Below, one piece after another: positions 55,628-64,000 of a stretch of DNA of 64,000 bases. Numbering within the stretch: the first letter of the stretch is position 1; each line of letters begins with the position of its first letter. Position numbers and translations under genes: made by a program. The DNA is from Alternaria dauci (taxonomy: Eukaryota > Ascomycota > Dothideomycetes > Pleosporales > Pleosporaceae), in NCBI RefSeq assembly GCF_042100115.1, contig NC_091275.1, positions 2,232,001-2,296,000 of the forward strand, written 5' to 3'. The notes under the pieces were generated by a model, which saw only the letters and a list, made by a program, of their open reading frames with translations, was not told the origin of the DNA and searched no databases.

Positions 55628-57553
55628 ATGTCGGAACCGGATATGACGAACGCTGCTGTTGCTGCTGCTACGGCAACAAATATCAAGAAGAACAATTGCG
55701 AAACCACGGAATCTATCAACAAGCCCAGCAATGCTGCTAACGGTAAAGGCAAGGACAAAGCGGCTGTGCTCCTCGCATCGAATGAGCGCATCGTCGTAAC
55801 ATCGTAAGTACTCTCACAAGACATCTCATGTGGAACTTACACTGACCTGATACCGATTAGCGCCGAGAACAAACGCGTTCTGAAAAAGATCGATCTTGTC
55901 ATCTTGCCCATCCTCCTCAGCGTCTACTTCCTACAGTCTCTCGATAAGACGACCCTGTCCTACGCTTCCGTCTTTGGGCTCATCGAGGACGCCAACCTTG
56001 ACCCAAATAGTCAGCAATACTCATGGCTGGGCAGTATTGTGTACATTGCTCAGCTGGTAGCGCAGCCCGTCGTTGCTGTGCTGCTAGTAAAGTTGAGGAT
56101 GGGAAAGTTTATGGGTGTGATGGTCTTCACATGGGGAGTCATTTTATGTGGCATGGCTGGTGCGCGGAACTTCGCCGGGCTCATGGCGACACGGTTCCTG
56201 CTGGGTGCGTTTGAAGCTGCAATAGGTGAGTTGAACCTTCGTGCTGGCGGTACACGAAACTAAAGTAATGCAGCACCTGCATTCATTGCCGTCGTCCAGA
56301 TGTGGTACAAGCGCGGAGAACAAACAAACCGCAACGCAGCCTGGTATGCCATGCTTGGTATCGTCAACATTCTCGGGAGCTTGCTCTCGTATGGCTTGGG
56401 GCACATCAAGTCGGACCTCCTACACTCATACCAGATCATCTTCCTCTTTTGTGGTCTGCTCACGGTGGTTGTGTCGGTCTTCGTTTATTTGTTTATGCCC
56501 GATTCTCCCATCGAAGCAAAGTTCTTGAACGATCACGAGAAGCTGGTTGCAGTAGAGCGTCTGCGTATGAACCAAATGGGTGTCGCGTCTCGCGTGTGGA
56601 AGTGGGATCACGTGTTGGAAGCGTTCATGGATCCCAAGACATGGCTTTGGTTTTCCATGTTGACGGCTGTCAGCATTCCTAGTGGTGGTATCACCACATT
56701 TGGACCTCTAATCATTCAGAGTAAGTCAGCACCTTATACAAGCTACATGGAAGGCATATACTGACTGAGTATCCAGGCTTCGGATTTGGTCAATTCGCAA
56801 CCATTCTCTTCAACATGCCGTTCGGCGTCGTCCAGATTGTTGCCACTATAGGGGGCGCTTGGCTCGCAACGTGGTGGAAGAAGAAGGTAGGTCATTAGCT
56901 GTTTGAAATGTACCTATGTAAGACATGTACTAACTTCGTATCTTCCCATCTGCAGTCGCCCGTCCTGATCCTTTTATGCATTCCGCCAATCGTTGGCATC
57001 GTCGTCCTCATGGTCGTTGGACGTGACGAGTCGGACAAAGGTGTCTTGCTTTTTGGATATTACCTGGTAAGTCCTGACTTCTCCCAATTCGGAGGATCAG
57101 CACTAACCACAAGTTCAGACGTCCTTCTACCCTGGGATATCTCCACTCATCTACTCCTGGTCCGGCCAAAATACCGGAGGCGATACGAAGCGCAAAGTAA
57201 CAACGAGTATCCTCTTCGTCGGCGCTAGCGCGGGCAATATCATCGGGCCTCAACTCTTCAAGCCTTCCGAGAAGCCACACTACTACCGCGGCCTTCGTGC
57301 AAACCTCGCGCTCTTCATCGCAATCATCGTTTTGGTCTTGCTTGCAATGTTCTGGATCAAGCTGCTGAACCGGAAGCATGCAGCTATACGAGAGAGCATG
57401 GGTAAATCGGCTGTCATTGTTGACACCAGTATGCAAACTGCGCGCGAAGGTGACGTGGAGCAAGCTGATAACGCACAAGCCAGCGGCGTGGGCGACAAGG
57501 CATTTGATGATGTGACTGACATTAAGAACGAAGATTTTATCTTTGTGTATTGA
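55628..57553 (+). CDS. MFS transporter, anion:cation symporter (Dal5-like) family
   Basis: Six or so exons (introns near 55806-55860, 56226-56273, 56721-56775, 56886-56954 and 57067-57118) join in phase to about 550 residues. Twelve hydrophobic segments are expected; visible family features are KKIDLVILPILLSVYFLQSLDK in the first helix (the D-K pair is typical), GKFMGVMVFTWGV, ATRFLLGAFEAAI-APAF and LFMPDSPIEAKFL at the central loop. This is the allantoate-permease/vitamin/carboxylate ACS group rather than the sugar porter family. The N-terminus is a disordered Ala/Lys/Asn-rich cytosolic tail. It is divergent from GH31 and converges with the Zn2Cys6 gene at 57740. Confidence 0.88.
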
Positions 57554-57739
57554 GTTGTGAGGTGGTGTACGATGGAAATCATTCTTTCAGATGATATCCG
57601 AGGAGGAAATACCGCGATGGAGCGGAGTTCAATGTCTCGTTGTCATTCGCACACAAGTATATACCTGATTCCCGGATTCCGGCTATCCGACAACCAGCTC
57701 TGTATATATGTGTTTCCGCTTCTTGTCTAGGTTCGCATT

Positions 57740-59835
57740 CTAAAACAAACTGTCAATGTTAACGAACAAGTCTTGCCATCCGAGTGGCATGTGTTTGAGA
57801 TTCAATCCAGGAAAATCCCACTCGAAGACAAACTCGCTTGGCACATAACCCTGGAACTCGTCTTCAGCTGCCCCATTTCTCGCTCCAGCGACTGAGTTCT
57901 CTTCATCAGGATTTTGTTCCGCAGCATACTCTTGGAGGGCGGCTTCGCACTTCTCAATGCTAGTTTGCAAGATCTGGAAATATGCGATATGGCCGACAGT
58001 CACTGTCTTCAATTCTTCCAGCACGCGATGCGCGTCACGGAGCAGCGCCATGACGGAGGAAACCGGGTCGCGGAGAAGGATGGCTAGCTTGAGAACGAGC
58101 AGAACTGAGACGGCGCATTTAGCCCAAACATAATCAAGCGTCCAGCGGAAAGTACTGAGATATGTTGAGCCAGAGGTTGTGGTATGAGATGCAGGCGACG
58201 AATTCGGTGTTAGCGATGGCTGGAGCATGTAATGTAAATGGCAGCTTGCCGCCTCTTTGGCTTTGCGTATCAAGCCGCGTTGAAAGTCAGTCATAATTGC
58301 GATGTTTTCGATTCCCGAAGAAGCGATAGCTTTCAGATAGAGCGTCATGATCGCCCATTCTCGCTGGATTTGCAGGTTTTGTAGCGCTACTGCACGCTGG
58401 TGTGGCACCAGCTCCGTCATTGCGATAGTGGTCCACTCATCAAGCCACAGTGACAGCTCAACACTAGCGTCGTCTACTGTAGTTCGGAGTTGATCTTCGC
58501 TATGTTGAACCATGAAGTCGCTGTTTCGGCCCATGATCTTGGTATAAGCTTCGGTGCGGATAATATTGAGCTCGACTTGCGAAAGAAGTCGTATATCTAC
58601 CGCTGTTCGTTCCGGATGAACCAGAAGGCTCCTAATTTTCCTGGACGACGTTTGAATATTCAGACCGGGAAGTTTGCCTCCATCGAGGGAGAAACTTGAA
58701 CTTTGTCAACGAAGGTCTTTGGTTCGGCCTAGGGCATACTCACAAAAGCTCAAGGTTGCAGATACCGTGCCAAATTCTGGACAGTCGGTAAAGGTTTTGC
58801 TCGTCAGTAGTGACAACCCTTGGACGTACATGGCTTTTCGCTATGAGTTGATCAACAGCAAGAGGAAGCCCGATCTGCATGGCGAACCGAAGGGCGGTTG
58901 CTATTAGTACAAATCCGTTTTCCGAGTATGCCGCTATCAACGCGATCGCTTGTACGTCCTCTACCGTAGGAACACTCGTGTTAATGAGCATATTAGTGAT
59001 GTGGTCGCGAACTCGAGACTGCAAACGACGATAGATTGTTGTATCGAACCCCTCGTCGGCGCGGCAGCCAATGCTGACAATGGCATCAAACAGAATCCTT
59101 TTCACAAGTCAGTGTATGTCCTACATTCAGTTGGCCCAGGAGCATTTCTCACGGACTCCGTGAAGACACCGATGCAATGGTATCCGTCTTCTCGCAAAAT
59201 ATGGGTACAAGATATTGCTATGTCACTTAGTGCGGCTCGAACGATATATGAGAGTCTGCATACACTACCAGAAAAGAAGCTACCGTTGATCAGTGACATC
59301 AGGACTTGCGAAAGATTTACTTCTAGCTACCTTTGATACCAATTCGCTGCTTGTTCCCACGTGATTATGCCTGCTTCAACGGCACTACGTAGTGACATGT
59401 CAGGCGCGTTGCATTTGGACTGAGAGCGAAGCGTGTATTCGGGGACCGCCGCGTTCGCATGCTCCATGAGTGACTATAGCCACGGACATGATCAGCAAGA
59501 CGTCTCATGATGGTCCCCAAAGTGGGGCTGGAGTCCAGTGTATGCCTCTGGCTGCCTCAGGTGTACTCCTAGCCCATCTGCGAGTGCCTACGTACGCTCT
59601 TGCCCTGACCTTGGACATGCATGTGCTCGCGAATCATTGCCACGTCTCTTTCAAGCTTTTCGATTCGCAACACATTTTCATCTTTGACTGCATCATGGTA
59701 CTGGCAAGTCGAGCCATTCCTATCACATCGTTCGCAGGGGCGATTTCCATCGCACCGTACCTTGGAGGTTCGGCAACTGACGCATGCATTGATAGCACGG
59801 CGTTTACGTGGACGTGGTGAAACTGGTTGATCCAT
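57740..59835 (-). CDS. Zn2Cys6 transcription factor with fungal-specific regulatory domain
   Basis: The start at 59835 gives MDQPVSPRPRKRRAINACV; an upstream in-frame ATG (59901) is less likely. The cluster is C-x2-C-x6-C-x5-C-x2-C-x6-C, followed by a short coiled coil (LRIEKLERDVAMIREHM). Several introns are needed: after GQGKS (GTACGT donor), after NWYQ, after FFSGS (GTATGC donor) and after SSRSP, joining to QYLVPIFCEKTDT and ILFDAIVSIGCRAD, and one more after NLELL. The joined protein is about 600 residues and has the SRSP-ILFDAI...GCR motif of the fungal-specific domain. The splice model is mine and contains very short exons; the family call does not depend on it. It lies 187 bp from the end of the MFS gene. 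Confidence 0.82.
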
Positions 59836-60199
59836 TGGTAGGCTTGTTAGGCTATCGGTTATTTCGTGCGAGACGTCAAGTTTTAAGTTCGGTAAAATCA
59901 CCCCACGGTGGGCCGAATACGATGCGGGGAAGCTATATGTACATGAGTCGTGGTCCTACGGCAAAGTCACTACCGGCAATACTAGTACAGAGAGCGGCCA
60001 ATGTCCTTTGGTGCAGCGACCGCCACGGAACTCTTGCCTGGAAAACAAGATCATTAACAACTCTTATTTGCGCGAACGCCGACATGGATGATGCTGGTAC
60101 GGTCTATTGCTCCGTGCGAATGCGATGCTACAATCGGAACCCAGCTCGAAATTATGGACGATCCTCAAACACGCACGTTCTGACCTGTTGCATCTAGCC
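59836..60199. other. intergenic region upstream of the Zn2Cys6 gene
   Basis: About 360 bp between the regulator's start and the stop of the FAD monooxygenase. Nothing recognised. Confidence 0.45.
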
Positions 60200-61429
60200 T
60201 TAGTTAGGCGCGACGTATTCATTTATCGTGGGCGTCTTGTTGAGATCAAGGTCAATGCCGAACATGCTTGTGGCCTGCCCATAACTAACCTTGACAGCCT
60301 CAGATGCGTATATCCGCATTTTTTTCTCGTATACCTCTGTCACACCCGTCCATTCATCACCATCGCCTCTCTCCCAAGCTTCGGCAATCAGGCGACCAAG
60401 CAAAGCTGCATCACGCACAGCCGTGTTTGCACCGTTACCGCCCGCCGGCGTCATTGCATGGACAGCGTCGCCGACCAGAGTAACTCGAGGATCGTTTGGC
60501 CATTCTGGAACACCCCTGGGGTCAGAGCATGTGATTTTCCAGAAAGCCGCTTCAGACTCTATCATGTTTTGGAAAATGGGTTTTACGCGCTCATGCCAGT
60601 GCGAAGTGAGCGCCTTGGCAATTTTTGCAACAGGCTGTCCAGTAATGGTGTAGTTGTCATTCGGTGCCTTGATGACGCCTGGGGAGCCAACCATCGTCCA
60701 GCCAAAGTTGATATCGGGGTTATCCATATCACCGGCGCGTACATTTGTGATGACGAAGACCCTGCCGCCGTTTGGTTGCGACGTGTCGTCGGCAAATCGA
60801 AAGACGCCTTCGCCCAAAGCCCTGAAGGCGGATGTTGGAGCTTGTCCATGTATTCCTCTAGATCCGAGATCGTAAACCTTGATGGCGCCGTTGGCCAGCT
60901 GGGCGCCTACTGCGCTCTTTACACCCTCGCCTCCGACCAGCATGGACCCTTCTTCTGATTTGCTGCCATTGGCAAAAATCAATCGGACACCGTTTGCCGT
61001 TCTCTCATAAGACGTGACGTGGTGGTTCCAACGTACATTGTCCTCTAGGCCGTCCATGAACAGCTTGCGCATGTCACCGCGCGAAATGCCTACCACCTTG
61101 CCGTCTTTGCTTTCCAAAGGCTCGTTCCTCACGCTCGGATCATTCCCGCCCAATGTCTCGCCCGTCAGCGGATCGATTGCTGCAAAGCCCGCCCCGGCTG
61201 TTTTCCCACAAGCATCGTAGAACTTCTGGAAGCTTGCCGGACCGAGGACCTGCTCAATGGCCTCGAGCCCTTGAGGCGAGAGTCGCAGACGGTAGCCTTG
61301 GGCTCTGAAGACGATGGAGGCGTCGCGTTCGAAGACGAGGAACGGGATTCGCGACCGGTGCAGCGAACGAGCAAGGAGGAGCGAGGCGAGGCCGCCGCCG
61401 GAGATGAGGATTGGTTTGGGGGCGCTCAT
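60200..61429 (-). CDS. FAD-dependent aromatic-type monooxygenase
   Basis: Single exon, 409 residues. The N-terminal dinucleotide fold is clear (ILISGGGLASLLLARSLHR, then FLVFERD), and the second FAD-binding motif reads LVGDAVHAMTPAGGNGANTA, so it belongs to the PF01494 (PHBH-like) class that hydroxylates aromatic or polyketide substrates using NAD(P)H. The first Gly motif is GGGLAS, with Leu-Ala where GxGxxG is usual for the stricter class. No signal or membrane segment. Neighbouring metabolic genes (GH31, MFS, regulator) do not indicate a substrate, and the protein could as well serve salicylate-like degradation or a secondary pathway. Confidence 0.9.
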   Translation of the reverse strand: MSAPKPILISGGGLASLLLARSLHRSRIPFLVFERDASIVFRAQGYRLRLSPQGLEAIEQVLGPASFQKFYDACGKTAGAGFAAIDPLTGETLGGNDPSVRNEPLESKDGKVVGISRGDMRKLFMDGLEDNVRWNHHVTSYERTANGVRLIFANGSKSEEGSMLVGGEGVKSAVGAQLANGAIKVYDLGSRGIHGQAPTSAFRALGEGVFRFADDTSQPNGGRVFVITNVRAGDMDNPDINFGWTMVGSPGVIKAPNDNYTITGQPVAKIAKALTSHWHERVKPIFQNMIESEAAFWKITCSDPRGVPEWPNDPRVTLVGDAVHAMTPAGGNGANTAVRDAALLGRLIAEAWERGDGDEWTGVTEVYEKKMRIYASEAVKVSYGQATSMFGIDLDLNKTPTINEYVAPN

Positions 61430-61820
61430 GGTGGGCGATGTGTTGATTCGGGGTATCGAGGGCGCTCAGCATGAGATGCCATGGTTTCTATTATAGCAAT
61501 CGCGACTGGAGTTGAGCAAGGCGTCATGTATTGCGTCGAGTTCATCATTGGGCAAGTGGGGGCCGCGTCGGAGCCTCGCGACCTCCGGGTCCACCCAAAG
61601 GCAGCGTGATTCCTAAGCCGTCGCAGTCAGTAAGCACCGATCCATCTCTTTCCGCACCACAACACGTCTAGTTACTAAGCCTCGTAAACAGCTACCTGCT
61701 TGGTGATGCAGCAGACTTCAACAAACTCGTCAGAGACCTCCAGCTCGGTATTCGTCTTGTCGCTATGCGCGAGTCAACACGGACATTATCTCACGGTCCG
61801 GCCAAGGCGCACAATCGGCT
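61430..61820. other. intergenic region, nothing recognised
   Basis: About 390 bp upstream of the monooxygenase and downstream of the F-box-like gene. Confidence 0.45.
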
Positions 61821-62582
61821 TTATGTGCTGTATGCCACCATGCATTCAATAATGTAGTCAACCTTCGGCTTCATCAGCAGCATGTAGTCTTCTTCCAGCA
61901 TGATCGGCTTGGGTTGTTGTTGGGCCACAAAGATAGTCTGGCCAACGTCGTCGCTGTAGCTCCATTCCCACCACGAATCTTCCGGATTCGGAGCGTTCGG
62001 GGCATCGTATCTTTGGTAATGGTCTTCCTTGAGCATTTCGCCGAGCAATTTAATGAATTCGTGAGACCCCCATGCACGTCCCTTCTCGTTGGCGAGAAGC
62101 CTGATTTGCTTAACATTCTGCAATCGCCTGAACAGGCCTACCAGAGCTTTCCGGCTATTGTCGTCTTCGAACATGATCACAAGTTCCAGCTGATCGAGGC
62201 GTAGGCATGGCTTGTTCAGGGGGTACGTATTCCATTCTGTGATATCGTTGGGGTCGAAGTGGACTCTCAACTTTTTTACATCGCGTAGCAGCCCGTCCGA
62301 TTGCTGCTGCACAACCCCAGTCGAGCCTTTGGGGAGCACAAAGAGTGTCTTTTGGATGGCAAGGCGACGAAAATCGACGTTGAATTGTCGGCAGACCAGC
62401 CTTATGGCGAGATTGGTGCTGGATTTGTACCTGTTGTCGGCCCTGAAGCAATCCCGCATTTCCCCAGGCCTGTGCTCTCTGGTGAGTCCCGCGTCGGGCT
62501 GCTCAAGCGCGTAGGCGGCAATGTGCAAGCGCAGCTCGGTTGGTAAAGCGAAAAAAGTCGTCTTTGCCATGACCTGCGACAT
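61821..62582 (-). CDS. F-box-like protein
   Basis: Single exon, 253 residues from the ATG at 62582 (MSQVMAKTTFFALPTELRL). The opening LPTELRLHIAAYALE is the Leu-Pro-x-E start of an F-box-like motif, seen in many ascomycete proteins of this size. The remainder is helical/beta mixed with LVCRQFNVDFRRLA after the motif, and a Trp-rich patch (DSWWEWSYSDD) near residue 205. Such proteins may act as SCF adaptors, but many family members are uncharacterised. It is divergent from the ferric reductase gene (225 bp). Confidence 0.7.
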   Translation of the reverse strand: MSQVMAKTTFFALPTELRLHIAAYALEQPDAGLTREHRPGEMRDCFRADNRYKSSTNLAIRLVCRQFNVDFRRLAIQKTLFVLPKGSTGVVQQQSDGLLRDVKKLRVHFDPNDITEWNTYPLNKPCLRLDQLELVIMFEDDNSRKALVGLFRRLQNVKQIRLLANEKGRAWGSHEFIKLLGEMLKEDHYQRYDAPNAPNPEDSWWEWSYSDDVGQTIFVAQQQPKPIMLEEDYMLLMKPKVDYIIECMVAYST

Positions 62583-62807
62583 AGTCTGGTATCCTGTGAG
62601 CGTACAGGCAACGAGTTTGACTGCAGAGCAGGCTTGTTCTCACGGAATGATTGGCCGACTTCAGGCTGTGAAACAGCGACCCAGCTGACACAAAAGAGGA
62701 GCGCCTGACGTTAGCGCAGGCCCGTGCACAGCCATCTGATAAGATTTCTCCAACCCCTCCTATCTCCGAGGTTGCATCGTCCCTGTTGAACTTTATTGCG
62801 TCCACCC

Positions 62808-64000
62808 ATGCGCGTTTTGTCGATCTCTATTATCCTTTACTCTCTTGCACATGTAGCACAGTCTCTGTACTCGGGCAAATTCTGCCCTTTGGCTTGCGAG
62901 ACCACGATCAATTATGTGACCTTCAACGACACCGATCCCTCGCTTTCGAGGAGGATCCGAGCATGTCATAGTGACTTGCGCGTCACTTCACTGTATCTGT
63001 GTTTTGAAGAGTTCTGCAAGCGAGATGGCCAAACAGATGGATGGATTGAGAGGCAGACCGTCTGGTGCGAAGCATACGCAAATGTCACCTTACCATCCTT
63101 TCACGATGTCGTGGATCGATGGACGCCGGATGAAAGGGCCAAAATAAGACGACTGGAGGCGGAAGAGGCACTGGCGTTTCCGAGCACTGGTGAAGTTGTG
63201 GTGCCCAGTGACACGCTCGTGAAGCGGGCTTTTACGACCATGGTACAATTTACCCACATCACGTCGTAATAAGAAATGCAGTGCTAATTGCAGCATACAG
63301 GACGCGGCAGATTGGGAATACAAAATCCATCTTGTATATGGGTGAGCTGAATCCGGATTCCATCGATTACGCGATTGCTGAAACAAGACCTACAGCTGGT
63401 ACATGTACTACTTTTGGATCGCCGTAGTGATGGTTGGTGTCACAACGCGTCTCTTGTCTCTGATGCGCGGTCGACAGCACTCCAAGGAGTCGTATGAGGC
63501 GGTTCCGGGTAATGAGTCTAGCACAGCTTCTGCGTCACGGAGCCCTGCGATTCTTCTACGGACATGGCTAAAGCGATACGTCACTATACCTGCCGCATTC
63601 GGTGACCGCTGTTCTCGACCCTACGGCTGGTGCACCATACCACCACGGATCCAATCGCTTACCATCTTCTTCTTCGTGGCGCTCAACATCGTCCTCTGTA
63701 CTTGCTCCTACCGCCTTACCGAAGGCAATCTCTACTGGCCAGAAAAGTCTGCGCAACTTCTCCGCTATGTATCGGATCGTACTGGCATCATTTCGCTGGC
63801 AAACTTCCCCCTTGTCTGGCTTTTCGGCATGCGAAACGATGTTTTGATCTGGATTACTGGATGGGGATTCGGCACATACAACGCTTTCCATCGATGGGCG
63901 GCTAGAGTCGCCACAGTACAAGCTGTGGTGCATAGCCTAGGCTATACGCTGATGATATTGGAGAGTGGAGGATGGTCGCACTTTCTCAAGTACTGGACGA
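62808..64000 (+). CDS. FRE-family ferric/cupric reductase (partial)
   Basis: These flavocytochromes reduce extracellular Fe(III) or Cu(II) for uptake. The start at 62808 gives a signal peptide (MRVLSISIILYSLAHVAQSL) and a lumenal Cys-containing domain, consistent with the family. Introns near 63241-63299 and 63343-63392 join in phase through DAADWEYKIHLVYG to WYMYYFWIAVVM, the first membrane helix. Further helices follow, including FFFVALNIVLCTCSYR, ANFPLVWLFGMRNDVLIW and FHRWAARVATVQAVVH with a heme-ligand-type His. The frame is open at the window end; the FAD and NADPH domains are outside. Confidence 0.87.

Noticed and set aside
49142..63999. A single secondary-metabolite gene cluster spanning tyrosinase to ferric reductase
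   Set aside because: No backbone synthase (PKS, NRPS, terpene cyclase, DMATS) is present in the window, and the genes have mixed, common functions.
1..64000. tRNA genes, transposons or RIP-degraded repeats
   Set aside because: No T-loop/A-box pairs, terminal repeats, transposase or reverse-transcriptase motifs, or strongly AT-biased blocks were noticed by eye; a tRNA and repeat scan would be decisive.

Overview
This is a eukaryotic window from a filamentous ascomycete, most likely a dothideomycete of the Pleosporales. The evidence is protein-coding genes split by many short introns of about 48 to 60 nt with GTRAGT-like donors, CTRAC-like branch points and YAG acceptors, together with fungal families (Zn2Cys6 regulators, a PDR-type ABC pump, Bud4, Mrh4, Set9, DUF4360, tyrosinase). 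There are no operons. Genes lie on both strands with 0.2 to 2.2 kb between them. The species call is inference; no rRNA, tRNA, transposon, CRISPR or plasmid feature was found.

From 1 to 29.6 kb the window is mostly a housekeeping block: the front part of a Trm732/THADA tRNA-methylation partner (minus, runs off the left edge), a long disordered AT-hook-like protein, the mitochondrial DEAD-box helicase Mrh4, the septin-linked anillin-like protein Bud4, a Met/Gly-rich protein with a possible myristoylation site, two proteins I do not recognise, the prolyl isomerase Ess1/Pin1, the RNA polymerase II subunit Rpb9, mitochondrial ribosomal protein uL14m, and the H4K20 methyltransferase Set9. Ess1 and Rpb9 are divergent, and so are uL14m and Set9.

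From 30 to 35 kb the content looks accessory: a tandem pair of small paralogous proteins of unknown function, a very divergent twinfilin-like protein with a Cys/His cluster between its two ADF-H domains, and a secreted DUF4360 protein. From 35 to 48 kb come a Zn2Cys6 regulator, a gene-poor 2.2 kb stretch, an AtrB/Snq2-like ABC-G transporter, an auxin-efflux-carrier-family membrane protein and an OST-alpha/TMEM184 membrane protein. From 49 to 64 kb are metabolic genes: a secreted Asp-box protein, a secreted tyrosinase, a GH31 alpha-glucosidase divergent from an MFS transporter, a Zn2Cys6 regulator immediately beyond the transporter, an FAD monooxygenase, an F-box-like protein and the start of a ferric reductase (runs off the right edge).

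The observation I rate highest is in rpb9. The canonical protein is made only by removing a 338-nt intron through a weak GTTGGT donor. That intron carries an in-frame open reading frame of 84 codons with coding-like codon use, encoding a CX2CX5CX2C motif and an acidic tail. This suggests two Rpb9 isoforms that differ in the second zinc ribbon.
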